A stretch of 64,000 bases of DNA from an uncultured Prevotella sp. (GCA_944320235.1 CALUGQ010000033.1:47745-111744), one strand, 5' to 3'; positions 18,130-28,346 are shown, counted from the stretch's first letter. Notes: a model not told the origin generated them from the letters alone. Numbers and translations: made by a program.

Positions 18130-18304
18130 AACAGTACAAAAGTAGCAATAATTTTCGTCAATAGGAAATTATTTAGTAATTTTGCAGCGTGCAAACGGCT
18201 AATATCGCACAATGATTCATAAAACTCGGCTGGGGCGCTCGTGTACGGAAAAAATACGCAGGGCGTCCCTGTTTTGAATTGTGAGCAAACTTGAAGTAAG
18301 AAAA

Positions 18305-19225
18305 ATGAAATATGTCCATCTATTTATCCTATTAGTGGCAATTCTGGGGTCCTGCAGGCATGGGGAAGGTGAGCGGCAAAGCCTACCGGAAGCCCCGCTG
18401 CGAGCGGACACAGTATGGGATTCTACAGCATTGAGGGTGGCAGTCATGCCAACTCTTGATTGTTTACCTATGTACGTAGCAGAAGAGTATGGCATGTTTG
18501 ACTCCCTTGGTGTGGATGTTCGCCTTGTACGTTATACGGCCCACATGGATTGTGACACAGCCTTGCAGAGAGAACGGGTAGATGGAATGATTACAGACCT
18601 TGTACGCGTCAAGAGGCTTGAGGAACAGGGCGTACAACTTGATGTCGTAACTGCAACCAACGCTTATTGGCAGTTATTGACAAACAGAAATGCGCGCATC
18701 GTCAGTTTGAAACATTTGGACGACAAGATGTTGGCCATGACGCGTTTCTCGGCTACGGCTCTGCTGGCTGACCGTGCTGTGCGCATGGGAGGCTTGACGC
18801 CTGAGCGCGTGTTCCGCATACAGATAAACGATGTTGGCATACGTTTGAGGATGATTGAAAACAACTCTATGGATGCCATGCTGCTCACTGAGCCACAAGC
18901 AACGGCAGCCCGTCTGGGCAAGCACAGAGTGCTTATGGATACTCGTAAGCAGGATATCTGCCTTGGGGCTGTGGCTTTTAGGGCCGAAGTGCTGGAAGAC
19001 AAAATGCGCAAAAAGCAGGTGGACATATTCTTGAAAGCTTACAATATGGCGTGTGACACAATAAATAAGAATGGCATAACAACTTACAAAGCTCTGATAG
19101 CAAGTTATTGCAATGTAGGAGAATCCGTTGTAGACTCCATACCGAAAGACTTAAGGTTTGCCCACGCCGCGCCACCTCGCAAGAAAGACATAGAGCTGGC
19201 TGAGAGCTGGCTGAACAGGCAATAA
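18305..19225 (+). CDS. Periplasmic-binding-protein-like lipoprotein (NMT1/THI5-like)
   Basis: 306 residues from ATG 18305 (a GTG eight codons upstream is less likely because it would put charged residues ahead of the signal peptide). Lipobox LGSC. The body resembles substrate-binding proteins of the nitrate/taurine/thiamine-precursor type: LRVAVMPTLDCLPMYVAEEYGMFDSLGVDVRLVRY, then GMITDLVRVKRLEEQG, and a second lobe with MDAMLLTEPQA. No ABC permease or ATPase gene is adjacent, so transport is not established. A TAATTTTG element at 18177-18184 could drive it. A TPR protein follows after 18 bp and is probably co-transcribed. Confidence 0.68.
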   Translation: MKYVHLFILLVAILGSCRHGEGERQSLPEAPLRADTVWDSTALRVAVMPTLDCLPMYVAEEYGMFDSLGVDVRLVRYTAHMDCDTALQRERVDGMITDLVRVKRLEEQGVQLDVVTATNAYWQLLTNRNARIVSLKHLDDKMLAMTRFSATALLADRAVRMGGLTPERVFRIQINDVGIRLRMIENNSMDAMLLTEPQATAARLGKHRVLMDTRKQDICLGAVAFRAEVLEDKMRKKQVDIFLKAYNMACDTINKNGITTYKALIASYCNVGESVVDSIPKDLRFAHAAPPRKKDIELAESWLNRQ

Positions 19226-19243
19226 TTACATAAAGGTATGTAA

Positions 19244-21496
19244 ATGGAAAAAGTGAAGACCCTTGACAGTGTGTTTGGCCTGCTCGACTCCATGGCGTTG
19301 AGTAAGGCCATGGATGTGCTCGAATCATTCAGCGCGGCACATCCAGAACTTGCCATCGAAGCCAGATTGCGCACAATACGTAGCGATTACAGCCTGATGT
19401 TCGACTACTGGAGTAAAGGCTATAAGGATGAGCAGCTTGAACGTGTTTACCGTAATATGCTCATGGATATGTACAGGCTCACAGCCGATGTATATATTAT
19501 GTATGCCATATCGCATTCATCATATCTTTCCTCCATATATAATAGGGTCAGGTCGGCTGGGCGCGATTGGGCTTTGGCTTCGGTATGTGCTGAGCTTGAG
19601 GGCTTTGTTTCAGACGTTGCCATACTTGAACTTGAGCCTGAGCACACCAAGGCTGATAAGAAAGCGATTTTGTACGCTAGGCATCAGCAATACATGAACG
19701 ATTTGTTTGACTATATGTGGACATCGCCGCAGTGGACTGAAAGTATGGCTGAGAGTGTTGCCCGGCTATTACTTTCACCTACGGTGGACACTGTTGATCA
19801 ACAGTTGATTGTTTCGGCGGTTATGCTTGGGTGCATGAATATATTTGACATCAACAAGTTTCGCGTGTTGATTACTGTATATAGGCAAGCAACAGACGAG
19901 CATTTGAGGCAACGTTCGCTTATCGGTTGGGTGCTGTCGCTTGCAGGAGGAAATCATTCTGCCAGCAGTGAGGAGCGCATTATGATAAACTCATTGCTGA
20001 ATAATGTGAGCGTGAGAAAAGAACTCGTGGAACTGCAAATACAGTTGCTCTATTGTGTCAGTGCTGAGAGCGACAACAGGACAATCCAAAAAGAAATAAT
20101 GCCCGAACTGCTTAAGCACGGCGGTTTGAACATAACTCCCAACGGCATAGAAGAACGTGACGGCACAACGCTTGAAGACATCATCAACCCAGATGAGGCA
20201 GAACGTAACATGGAGAGGGTGGAGGAGAGTTTCAGGCGTATGCTTGATATGCAGAAAGCCGGGGCTGACATATATTTTGGTGGTTTCTCGCAGATGAAAC
20301 GCTTCCCGTTCTTCGACAGTATAAGCAATTGGTTCGTTCCTTTCTATACCGATCATCCAGCCATCAGTGCAACATATGGAAGTCAAGCTGTAGGGAACAT
20401 AGTAAGGAATATAGTGGAACGTATGCCATTCTGTGATAGTGACAAATATTCTTTTGTCCTGGCGTTCAGACAAGTGGCAGACAGAATTCCTCAGAACATA
20501 CGCGAGATGCTTGCCAGTGGGAATGTGGCAGGCATGGAGATTGTTGATACAGATGAACGATGTTCGCCAGCCTATATACGCAGGATATATTTGCAGGACT
20601 TGTATCGTTTCTTTCGATTGTTCCCATCACGCGGTCTGTTGAGCAATCCTTTTGAAAAAAAAGACAATGGCAACGAAGCAGGATATATTTTTTTCTCCAA
20701 TAGCATCTTTAATTGTACAGCTCTCGAAAGAAATTTCAGCGAGGTTGTGGCGTGTATGATGAAGCGAAGTATGGCCGCAGAGGCTGTTGGGGTGCTTGGT
20801 AACTGCAGTGAAGGAGGACGAGACTTCCAATTCTATATGTTTGCAGGTAACTTACAGTTGTCTCGTCATGGCAAAGAGCCATACCAACGGTTGCCATCGG
20901 CTTTGGAGTGTTTTGAAAAGGCATTGGCTTTACGTCCTGATTCAGAGCAAGCTTTAAACGGCAAGGCTCGCGTGTTGTTCTATGAAGAAGAATATGAAGC
21001 TTCGCTGGTTGATTTTGAGCATTTGACCGAGAAATTTCCAGAACGCGTGAGCTATGAACTGAATATGGCAGTATGCATGGTGAACCTTGGAAAATATGAA
21101 GAGGCATTGAAACATTTGTATAAAATGAACTACGAACGGCCAGATGACACTCGGGTAAGCCGTGTTTTGGCAAGGGATTTAATGTGTTTAGGCCAGTTTG
21201 TCAAGGCAGAAAAGATATATAGTCAATTGTGCTCTTCTATGGAAGTTGAAGAAGATGATGTTCTCAATAGTGGGCTTTGCTGTTGGCTGGCAGGGAAAGT
21301 AAGTGATGCAGCGAGCCATTTGGCAGAATATGTTAGGCGCAAGGGCGGGGGGAGCAGTTTACACGATTGCTGTTCTGTATATGATGCCAATGTCGCAATT
21401 GGTGAGAGGAAATTATTGGCAGACAACAGTATAACGCCCACAGAGATTCATTTGATGGGTGATTTCGTTTGTAACTTGATTTTCCCGGCCAAATAG
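19244..21496 (+). CDS. Large TPR-repeat protein of unknown function
   Basis: 750 residues without a signal peptide or membrane segment, so cytoplasmic. The N-terminal two thirds is helical and unfamiliar. TPR repeats are clear from about residue 545 on: PSALECFEKALALRPDSEQALNGKARVLFYEEEYEASLVDFEHL, then ELNMAVCMVNLGKYEEALKHLYKMN, then VLARDLMCLGQFVKAEKIY. TPRs mediate protein contacts; no catalytic motif is visible. It lies 18 bp after the binding-protein-like lipoprotein. Its last 49 bases overlap, tail to tail, the acyltransferase gene on the other strand, so neither gene has room for its own terminator there. Confidence 0.75.
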   Translation: MEKVKTLDSVFGLLDSMALSKAMDVLESFSAAHPELAIEARLRTIRSDYSLMFDYWSKGYKDEQLERVYRNMLMDMYRLTADVYIMYAISHSSYLSSIYNRVRSAGRDWALASVCAELEGFVSDVAILELEPEHTKADKKAILYARHQQYMNDLFDYMWTSPQWTESMAESVARLLLSPTVDTVDQQLIVSAVMLGCMNIFDINKFRVLITVYRQATDEHLRQRSLIGWVLSLAGGNHSASSEERIMINSLLNNVSVRKELVELQIQLLYCVSAESDNRTIQKEIMPELLKHGGLNITPNGIEERDGTTLEDIINPDEAERNMERVEESFRRMLDMQKAGADIYFGGFSQMKRFPFFDSISNWFVPFYTDHPAISATYGSQAVGNIVRNIVERMPFCDSDKYSFVLAFRQVADRIPQNIREMLASGNVAGMEIVDTDERCSPAYIRRIYLQDLYRFFRLFPSRGLLSNPFEKKDNGNEAGYIFFSNSIFNCTALERNFSEVVACMMKRSMAAEAVGVLGNCSEGGRDFQFYMFAGNLQLSRHGKEPYQRLPSALECFEKALALRPDSEQALNGKARVLFYEEEYEASLVDFEHLTEKFPERVSYELNMAVCMVNLGKYEEALKHLYKMNYERPDDTRVSRVLARDLMCLGQFVKAEKIYSQLCSSMEVEEDDVLNSGLCCWLAGKVSDAASHLAEYVRRKGGGSSLHDCCSVYDANVAIGERKLLADNSITPTEIHLMGDFVCNLIFPAK

Positions 21497-22581
21497 TTGG
21501 TTGCGAGCGGAACCCCTACGCCGACTATGGTGTAGGGTATCCAAAACCAATCATCTTTAGAGAAGTCGTGGATTACAGGATGGCAGCCAATTTGTAGGTA
21601 GTCGAGGCCATACCACCAGATTTTCACGAGGCTTACGATTTTGAATGCCAAGAGATGGAAAACGAATATAGACAATGTGTTATCGCCGCAGTATGTGAGG
21701 AAGCGTTTTATCCATCCATTGTTTCTGCTTATCCAAAAACTTATATTATATGTCATGAGGAAACCACAGATGGCAGGTATTGGCAGGTTTACAAATTGTG
21801 TGAAATTGGCATTCCATGCCATCGATGACGAGGCAAAACGCGAGAACAGTAACGTTGTTGTGGCAAATATAGCGGTCATCCACCATGTTATTTTGTATCT
21901 GTCGCGCATTTGTCTGAACAAAAAGCCACAGCCAAAGAAAAAAGTTCCCATAATCTCGCGATAGCCTCCTTGTATTAAATTAGTCACTCTCAAGCCTTCT
22001 CCTGTTTTCCATGCAGCCAATGCTAAAGCTGCAACACATACCACAACAGCCACAATATTTGTGTTTGGGCGTGTTCCAATTACTTTTCTTACAATGATGT
22101 CGCCAATCTTGAATAGTACGAGATAGAAGATGCTGGCGACAAACAATGCTCTGAAAAACCAGAACGCGCCGTTAAGGAATTGGTCATAGCCTCCCATGGC
22201 CGTAATCATGTTCCACAGGTTTTGTTGTATCTGATGCCAAGAGTAAGGGTGGGTGACACCACCGCCAATGTTTCCGAACTTTTCATTGAGAATGCCGAGT
22301 TTGAACAACCAGTTGTGGATGATAAGGAAGATGACAGACCATTTGATAAAAGGAATATATAACCCTTTAATCCTCTTTTTTATGAAAGTGGCTTCGTCAT
22401 TGAGATAACGCAACGAGAAAAAATAGCCAGCTGTAATGAAAAACAGCGGCATGTGAAATTCGTATGCAAATGCACAGAGCTTACCTGGGCTACCGCTGTG
22501 TGTAATCACCATTAGAATTATACCTAATGCCTTGCATATAGAAATTGTGGTGTCGCGCTTTCCCATATCTTGTTTTGTCAT
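21448..22581 (-). CDS. Acyltransferase-3-family membrane protein
   Basis: 377 residues with about ten hydrophobic segments. The N-terminus has the family motif SICKALGIILMVITHSG (catalytic-type His) followed by FHMPLFFITAGYFF. Acyltransferase-3 proteins move acetyl or other acyl groups across the membrane onto sugars of polysaccharides, peptidoglycan or lipids. The target cannot be told from the sequence; no polysaccharide cluster lies beside it, though a Wzi-type capsule protein is 1.5 kb away. The gene ends inside the converging TPR gene (49-bp overlap). Confidence 0.85.
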   Translation of the reverse strand: MTKQDMGKRDTTISICKALGIILMVITHSGSPGKLCAFAYEFHMPLFFITAGYFFSLRYLNDEATFIKKRIKGLYIPFIKWSVIFLIIHNWLFKLGILNEKFGNIGGGVTHPYSWHQIQQNLWNMITAMGGYDQFLNGAFWFFRALFVASIFYLVLFKIGDIIVRKVIGTRPNTNIVAVVVCVAALALAAWKTGEGLRVTNLIQGGYREIMGTFFFGCGFLFRQMRDRYKITWWMTAIFATTTLLFSRFASSSMAWNANFTQFVNLPIPAICGFLMTYNISFWISRNNGWIKRFLTYCGDNTLSIFVFHLLAFKIVSLVKIWWYGLDYLQIGCHPVIHDFSKDDWFWIPYTIVGVGVPLATNYLAGKIKLQTKSPIK

Positions 22582-22657
22582 ATTGTATGTTCATTTGGAT
22601 TCATTTTGGAACATATTGCGAATCTGCGCACTGAGGTTTTTATGACTTATATAGCAA

Positions 22658-22694
22658 GATTCGTACTGGTACATTTTCTGAACCGGTACGAATC
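22658..22694 (-). terminator. Inverted repeat downstream of the low-complexity secreted protein
   Basis: GATTCGTACTGGT (22658-22670) and ACCGGTACGAATC (22682-22694) pair with one G-T type mismatch across an 11-base loop. No T-run follows, so it could be a terminator for the minus-strand gene or an operator ahead of the acyltransferase gene. Confidence 0.4.
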
Positions 22695-22764
22695 GCAGGC
22701 TTATAATATATGACAGAATCCATTCAAAATCTTATTCCAAATGTGCTTTTAAGGACTGGTTTTA

Positions 22765-23808
22765 TTATCTTCGTCCACTAAAGCCTCCACCCTTGTTTTG
22801 ATTGCCGTGGCTTGAATTATGGCTGCGGGTGGTTGCAGAACCTCCTTTGACTTGGCGAAAAGAGCCGCTTCGCACGCTGTTGCCTGTTCCTGTATTGCGT
22901 GCTCTAATTGGTGATGTAGGCCTACTTACATTGCTTGGCATGGTTGTGCGGCGTGTGTTGGTATTGAAAGAGCCAGATTTGCGTACCCCTCCAAAAGTGT
23001 TGTTGCGCTGTTGGGTTGAAGGGTGGTTTGCAGCAGCACTTGTCGGCTTTCTGGTTGTTCCGGTTTTGCGTGCCGATTCTGCTGCACCGCTATTTTTGAC
23101 ATTACCTTGCTGACTGTTGGTGTTACCAATCCGAAACGTTCCGCTTGCTGTCGGCTTGCGCCCTGCGTTTTGCAGTCGGTTACTGCTGAACGTACCTCCA
23201 CGGTTGCTGAGGCCGAAACTGTTTCCTATATTGTGCTGGTTTACAGTTACACGTGTTGAACTCTTTCCGCCTGTTCGGTTGCCGCGGAATTCGCCTTTGT
23301 TCCATCTGTCGCGCATACCACCATGTGATGCCGGCTTGCGGAAATAGTCTCTGTGGGCATGATAGTAACTACGTCCTCCATTGCTGCGCCAACTGTGTCC
23401 GCCTCGATAGGTAACGTAAACCGTTGGACGGCTGAAATAGAAATAGTTTCGTCTTGGATAGCGTGAGTAAATAGCAAAGTGCCAAAAACCGTCAGCCCAA
23501 TAGAGGGGGCGGTAGAAGTATGTCGCAGCACGAAAAGCCTCCCATTGCCATTGCAGTAAAATGTAGCTCATGTCAAGGTTTCGGCGGCGCCAGTATTCGC
23601 TGAACACATCGTCAACAGTCGATACCCCCATGAGATAATCTAGATTGATTTCGTAGGCTGCATCGTATTGCTCAGGGGTTAAATTAAGTTCATAGGCCAT
23701 CTTGTCTGTAAGGAAGAAAGCCTCGCGACGTGCCTGCTCGTAGCTCATTGAGCTTGCATTCAATGCCATAAATAGCAGAGCAATGATTGACGTTAGTATC
23801 TTCTTCAT
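22765..23808 (-). CDS. Secreted protein with Arg/Asn/Ser/Gly-rich tail
   Basis: 347 residues. A signal peptide ends near NASS. Residues 20-150 form an aromatic- and arginine-rich conserved-looking region (MSYEQARREAFFLTDKMAYELNLTPEQYDAAYEINLDYL, a helical pattern that recalls small stress-sensor-like domains; then FYRPLYWADGFW and YPRRNYFYFSRP). From about 160 to the end the sequence is low complexity, very basic and rich in N, S, G, R and T, probably disordered. No enzyme motif. A minus-strand promoter candidate lies at 23856-23886. I do not recognise a named family. Confidence 0.7.
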   Translation of the reverse strand: MKKILTSIIALLFMALNASSMSYEQARREAFFLTDKMAYELNLTPEQYDAAYEINLDYLMGVSTVDDVFSEYWRRRNLDMSYILLQWQWEAFRAATYFYRPLYWADGFWHFAIYSRYPRRNYFYFSRPTVYVTYRGGHSWRSNGGRSYYHAHRDYFRKPASHGGMRDRWNKGEFRGNRTGGKSSTRVTVNQHNIGNSFGLSNRGGTFSSNRLQNAGRKPTASGTFRIGNTNSQQGNVKNSGAAESARKTGTTRKPTSAAANHPSTQQRNNTFGGVRKSGSFNTNTRRTTMPSNVSRPTSPIRARNTGTGNSVRSGSFRQVKGGSATTRSHNSSHGNQNKGGGFSGRR

Positions 23809-23855
23809 ATCTCAGAATATTTTAATGGTTTTGCACTTAAAGTTCTTCTTGACTG

Positions 23856-23886
23856 CAAAATAACATAAAAACAATGGATTTGACAA
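23856..23886 (-). promoter_or_regulatory. Promoter candidate for the low-complexity secreted protein
   Basis: On the minus strand TTG (23884-23886), a 20-bp gap, then TTATTTTG (23856-23863), one base off TAnnTTTG. Confidence 0.5.
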
Positions 23887-23946
23887 GGGATTTCCCCTAA
23901 TTAATGCGGGTAAAATCCCTATCATGGAGTTTTTTTTGTCATAGCC

Positions 23947-23977
23947 TTTGCGGTTCGGCTTTTAATCATTATCTTTG
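23947..23977 (+). promoter_or_regulatory. Promoter of the Wzi-type gene
   Basis: TTTG at 23947-23950, a 19-bp gap, then TATCTTTG at 23970-23977: a full match to the Bacteroidota consensus, about 70 bp before the start codon. Confidence 0.72.
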
Positions 23978-24049
23978 CCGTTGATGATTATCACTTGGAT
24001 TTGATAGGAAATTGCGTTTTATCATGTAATTTTAGGTGTGGTATTAAGA

Positions 24050-25645
24050 ATGTTGATCATAGTAAAAGCAAGAAAAATGGTGGGTTTCTCCCTCATGGCG
24101 ATTTTTCTCCTACCATTCCAAAATGTAAATGGCAATGGGCATGAAAGGCGTTCGTTGACTGATTCGATGGTATATGAAGTTTCTGTACAAGTCTCTGCTA
24201 CTGCGGGAGACAACACTCCGTTGTGGCTTAATGCAAATAAGCATGGACTCAGTTCGCTCGAAAATGGCAATGGATATGTGCGTGCATCTTTGTCTAGGCC
24301 GCTTAGTGTAGATAGCGAAAGGCGATGTGGCGTTGGTTATGGAGTGGATCTTGTCGGGGCAGTCAACTACAATAGTGCCTTCATTGTGCAGCAGGCATAC
24401 GTTGAGGGCAGGTGGTTGCATGGTGTGCTGACAGCAGGAAGTAAGCAGTGGGCAGCCGAATTGAAGAACAATGAACTGAGCAGTGGAGCCCAGACGCTTG
24501 GGATAAATGCCCGCCCAGTGCCGCAGTTAAGGCTGGCTTTGCCAGAATATTGGTCTGTTCCGTTTACGAATGGTTGGTTGAGCTTAAAGGGGCATATTGC
24601 ATATGGGATGACTACTGACGGAAATTGGCAAGAAGACTTTACGTCAAGACGCTCGAAATATACGACGAACACATTCTACCACAGCAAGGCCGGATACATC
24701 AAGATAGGAAAGAATGAAAGTCATGTGTCTATGGAGCTTGGCCTGGAAATGGCAGCCCAGTTTGGCGGAACATCCTATATTGTAGGGAGCGATGGAACGA
24801 TAGTGCAGGTAGACAACAGCAATGATTTCAACTCGTTTGTCAATGCTTTCGTTCCTGGTGGTGCAGATGCCGTTGAAACAACATATCAAAATTCAGAAGG
24901 CAACCAACTGGGCAGTTGGCTGGCAAGACTCAACTTTGAATATCCGTCTTGGTCTCTTGGACTGTACGCCGACCATTTTTTTGAAGACCATTCCCAGATG
25001 TTTTTACTTGATTACGATGGTTATGGCTCTGGACATGAATGGAATGTGCGCAAGGACAAGCGTTATTTGCTTTATTCACTCAAGGACATGATGCTGGGCG
25101 TTGAGCTTAATTTAAAGCATTGCAGCTGGACAGATGCGTTGGTTGTAGAATATTTGTACTCAAAATATCAAAGCGGGCCTATTTATCATGACCATAATAG
25201 CAATATCCCAGACCACATAGGTGGTGTTGACAACTATTATAATCACTATATTTTCAGCGGATGGCAGCACTGGGGGCAGGTAATGGGGAATCCGCTATAC
25301 CTTTCGCCTGCATATAATTCTGACGGGGCTATTGAGGTAAAGAACAATAGAATGTGGGCTTTGCACATGGGATTGTCAGGTTCACCGGTACCAGGCCTGT
25401 GTTATCGGTTTCTAGCTACGTATCAAAAAGGGTTCGGAACATATTCTTCGCCATATCTTGATCCAAGGGAAAGTGTTAGTCTCTTGCTTGAAGCTGGGTA
25501 TTCTTTTGCTGAAAACCATACTTTGCACGGATGGAACATTAAGGCTGGACTTGGTGCTGACATTGGTTCTTTGCGCGGAGACAACTATGGTTTACAGTTG
25601 ACCATTGCACGTAATGGGGTATTGAACTTTTCAAGGAAAAAATGA
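24050..25645 (+). CDS. Capsule-assembly Wzi-family outer-membrane protein
   Basis: 531 residues from ATG 24050 (an alternative ATG at 24077 would start at MVGFSLMAIFLLPF; both give a signal peptide). The mature protein begins with the family pattern YEVSVQVSATAGDNTPLWLNANKHGLSSLENGNGYVRASL and continues as alternating strands rich in aromatic residues, typical of an outer-membrane barrel (WSLGLYADHFFEDHSQMF, FSGWQHWGQVMGNPLYLSPAYN). Wzi proteins help anchor capsular polysaccharide at the surface; whether the Bacteroidota version does so is inferred. The stop overlaps the ATG of a small lipoprotein gene. Confidence 0.8.
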   Translation: MLIIVKARKMVGFSLMAIFLLPFQNVNGNGHERRSLTDSMVYEVSVQVSATAGDNTPLWLNANKHGLSSLENGNGYVRASLSRPLSVDSERRCGVGYGVDLVGAVNYNSAFIVQQAYVEGRWLHGVLTAGSKQWAAELKNNELSSGAQTLGINARPVPQLRLALPEYWSVPFTNGWLSLKGHIAYGMTTDGNWQEDFTSRRSKYTTNTFYHSKAGYIKIGKNESHVSMELGLEMAAQFGGTSYIVGSDGTIVQVDNSNDFNSFVNAFVPGGADAVETTYQNSEGNQLGSWLARLNFEYPSWSLGLYADHFFEDHSQMFLLDYDGYGSGHEWNVRKDKRYLLYSLKDMMLGVELNLKHCSWTDALVVEYLYSKYQSGPIYHDHNSNIPDHIGGVDNYYNHYIFSGWQHWGQVMGNPLYLSPAYNSDGAIEVKNNRMWALHMGLSGSPVPGLCYRFLATYQKGFGTYSSPYLDPRESVSLLLEAGYSFAENHTLHGWNIKAGLGADIGSLRGDNYGLQLTIARNGVLNFSRKK

Positions 25646-26067
25646 TGAAAAAGTTATTGGTTTTGTTTTCTTTATGTGCTGTGATTTTATCGTGTGAGTT
25701 TGTAACTTCTGACAACGGTGACCTTGATGGTTTTTGGCAGTTGAGGTCGCTCGACTCGCTTAGCAACGGTCATAGCGCAGATATGCGTAGAAATGGCGTT
25801 TACTGGGGCATACAGGTTGATTTGCTTGAAGCCAGGACAGAAGGTACCGATGTCTTTTTCCGGTTCAGCCATGATGGTGACTCATTGCTGCTAAGTACCC
25901 CATTCTTGAACGACCGCGATTCTGGCGACATTGCAGTTACGGATGCCAATATTTTAAGGCCGTTGGGCATAAATAGGCTTGACGAGCGGTTCCATGTATT
26001 GGAGCTTGACGGTAGTACAATGATATTACAGTCAGCCGAGTTGCGTCTTTATTTCAGGAAGTATTGA
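25642..26067 (+). CDS. Small lipocalin-like lipoprotein
   Basis: 141 residues. Lipobox AVILSC (C18). The mature part DGFWQLRSLDSL...FRFSHDGDSLLL...RLDERFHVLELDGSTMILQSAELRLYFRK has the strand pattern of Bacteroidota lipocalin-like lipoproteins that start with a GxWxL motif. Its ATG overlaps the Wzi-type stop (ATGATG), so the two are probably translated together and act at the outer membrane. No ligand can be named. Confidence 0.7.
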   Translation: MMKKLLVLFSLCAVILSCEFVTSDNGDLDGFWQLRSLDSLSNGHSADMRRNGVYWGIQVDLLEARTEGTDVFFRFSHDGDSLLLSTPFLNDRDSGDIAVTDANILRPLGINRLDERFHVLELDGSTMILQSAELRLYFRKY

Positions 26068-26107
26068 CCTCTGTAGCTGCCTCATGGCTGTAATATCATG
26101 TTAATAA

Positions 26108-26395
26108 ATGACCGAAAACTTTCTATACTTGCAAATGAACAGCTAACAACAACTTCTTTTTCTTGATTTACCGTATATGCATATAGCGACACAAAGCAGC
26201 CTGTTTCGCGTCCTGATATGGCCTGTTTCAGACTCTGGAACGGCGCTTTTCGGAAAGTAAAACGGCTCGCCTGCAACTCGCCGAATGTCAGGCGTTTAAC
26301 CGAGATGGCCTTTATGGCTGTTTTTAACATAAAGTGTTAATGGTGGTGCGCGTTTAGGCTGGCATAGAGCGTATGGGCAGTTTGCTGATATTCAT
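26108..26395 (+). repeat. MITE-like element, copy B
   Basis: About 288 bp between the small lipoprotein gene and the aspS promoter, same orientation as copy A. It begins ATGACCGAAAAC and ends GCTGATATTCAT. Shared blocks with copy A: GCCTGTTTCGCG...TGATATGGCCTGTTTC, GATGGCCTTTATGG, GTTAATGG and GCGTATGGGCAGTTTGCTGATATTCAT-like end. The left end is the most diverged of the four copies, and no clear target duplication remains, so this copy is probably old. Confidence 0.65.
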
Positions 26396-26471
26396 TTTAA
26401 GGAATGTCTTTTACATAAAGTCATGATGCATGTACAGCGGGATGTGCTTTTATGTGATTTAGCTCGAAAAA

Positions 26472-26503
26472 TTTGCTTGTTCACTGATTTTTATCTACTT
26501 TTG
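26472..26503 (+). promoter_or_regulatory. aspS promoter
   Basis: TTTG at 26472-26475, a 20-bp gap, then TACTTTTG at 26496-26503; full consensus match 33 bp before the aspS ATG. Confidence 0.75.
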
Positions 26504-26536
26504 CATTCAAAATAAAGAACACATTACAATAAGAAA

Positions 26537-28294
26537 ATGTATAGGACTAAGACTTGTGGAGATTTGCGCGTGAACGATGCCGGCAGCGAGGTGACACTTG
26601 CGGGATGGGTTCAACGCAGCAGGAAGATGGGTGGCATGACATTTGTAGACCTTCGTGACCGCTATGGCATAACACAGCTTGTGTTTAATGAGGCTTCAGA
26701 TAAGAGTCTGTGTGACTGCGCCAACAAGTTGGGGCGTGAATATTGCGTGCAGGTAAAAGGTCGTGTGTGTGAGCGCGAGAGCAAGAATCCAAATATGCCT
26801 ACAGGCGATATTGAAGTGGTTGTGTCAGAACTGAATGTGTTGAGCGAGAGCTTGACTCCACCGTTCACCATAGAGGACAATACAGATGGTGGCGACGATA
26901 TTCGCATGAAATACCGTTATCTGGATTTACGCCGCAATGCTGTGCGCAAGAATCTTGAGCTTCGCCATCGCATGACGATAATCATCCGCAACTTCCTCGA
27001 CTCTAAGCAGTTTATAGAGGTAGAAACGCCAATCCTTATCGGTTCAACTCCAGAGGGCGCACGCGACTTCGTTGTTCCCTCGCGTATGAATCCCGGGCAG
27101 TTCTACGCGTTGCCACAAAGTCCACAGACTCTCAAGCAGCTGCTTATGGTAAGCGGCTTTGACCGCTATTTCCAGATTGCCAAGTGCTTCCGTGATGAGG
27201 ATTTACGTGCTGACCGCCAACCGGAGTTCACCCAGATAGACTGTGAGATGAGCTTCGTTGATCAAGATGATGTGATAGAGTTGTTTGAAGAGATGGCACG
27301 CCAGCTGTTCCGTGAAATTAGGGGCGTAGAACTTCCCAAACTGCAACAAATGACATGGCATGAAGCTATGCGCCGTTTCGGTAGTGACAAGCCAGACCTG
27401 CGCTTCGGCATGGAGTTTGTTGAGCTTATGGATGTGCTTAAAACCGGAACGTTCCCTGTGTTTGATAACGCTGAGTACATAGGCGGAATATGTGTTCCTG
27501 GTTGCGCTGGTTACACGCGCAAACAACTTGACCAACTTACTGATTTTGTAAAGCGTCCCCAGATAGGGGCCAAAGGGCTCGTATATGTTAAATACAATGA
27601 GGATGGCACGGTCAAGTCTAGCATCGATAAGTTTTACACTCCTGATGTTTTACAGAAGCTTAAGGAGAAAATGGGTGCAAATGATGGTGACCTCGTTCTC
27701 ATTCTTAGCGGCGATAAAGCGAACAAGACCCGTGTGCAACTTTGCTCCCTGCGCCTTGAAATGGGCGAACGCCTTGGCTTGCGCGATAAAAACAAGTTTG
27801 AGTGTCTGTGGATTATAGACTTCCCATTGTTTGAGTGGAGTGATGAAGAGCAACGTTTGATGTCTACCCACCATCCGTTTACAATGCCTAACCCAGACGA
27901 CATTCCTTTGCTTGATGAACACCCAGAGCGAGTACGTGCAAAAGCCTACGACTTTGTCTGCAACGGCATTGAGGTTGGTGGTGGAAGCTTGCGTATTCAT
28001 GACGGCAAGCTTCAAGAGAAAATGTTCAACATTCTTGGTTTCACTCCCGAACGCGCCATGGCTCAGTTTGGTTTCCTCATAAATGCTTTTAAGTACGGTG
28101 CGCCGCCACATGCAGGATTGGCTTTCGGACTTGATCGTTTTGTCAGCATCATGGCAGGGCTTGACTCCATTCGCGATTGCATAGCATTCCCGAAGAACAA
28201 CAGCGGTCGTGACGTAATGCTTGATGCACCTGGTGTACTTGATGACAAACAGCTCGATGAATTGCATTTAAAAGTTGATTTAAGTCAAGAATAG
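26537..28294 (+). CDS. aspS: Aspartyl-tRNA synthetase
   Basis: 585 residues, bacterial type. An N-terminal OB-fold anticodon-binding domain ([30 protein letters not shown]) is followed by the class II catalytic domain with motif 1 near [23 protein letters not shown], motif 2 [18 protein letters not shown] and motif 3 [15 protein letters not shown], interrupted by the GAD insertion (about 290-410) that marks bacterial AspRS. It charges tRNA-Asp. It has its own consensus promoter and a MITE-like element just upstream. Confidence 0.97.
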   Translation: MYRTKTCGDLRVNDAGSEVTLAGWVQRSRKMGGMTFVDLRDRYGITQLVFNEASDKSLCDCANKLGREYCVQVKGRVCERESKNPNMPTGDIEVVVSELNVLSESLTPPFTIEDNTDGGDDIRMKYRYLDLRRNAVRKNLELRHRMTIIIRNFLDSKQFIEVETPILIGSTPEGARDFVVPSRMNPGQFYALPQSPQTLKQLLMVSGFDRYFQIAKCFRDEDLRADRQPEFTQIDCEMSFVDQDDVIELFEEMARQLFREIRGVELPKLQQMTWHEAMRRFGSDKPDLRFGMEFVELMDVLKTGTFPVFDNAEYIGGICVPGCAGYTRKQLDQLTDFVKRPQIGAKGLVYVKYNEDGTVKSSIDKFYTPDVLQKLKEKMGANDGDLVLILSGDKANKTRVQLCSLRLEMGERLGLRDKNKFECLWIIDFPLFEWSDEEQRLMSTHHPFTMPNPDDIPLLDEHPERVRAKAYDFVCNGIEVGGGSLRIHDGKLQEKMFNILGFTPERAMAQFGFLINAFKYGAPPHAGLAFGLDRFVSIMAGLDSIRDCIAFPKNNSGRDVMLDAPGVLDDKQLDELHLKVDLSQE

Positions 28295-28346
28295 TGCTTT
28301 AGGCGTGAAAAGTGTTCGTCTTGCCGGATATTGCGGTACATAAAAT

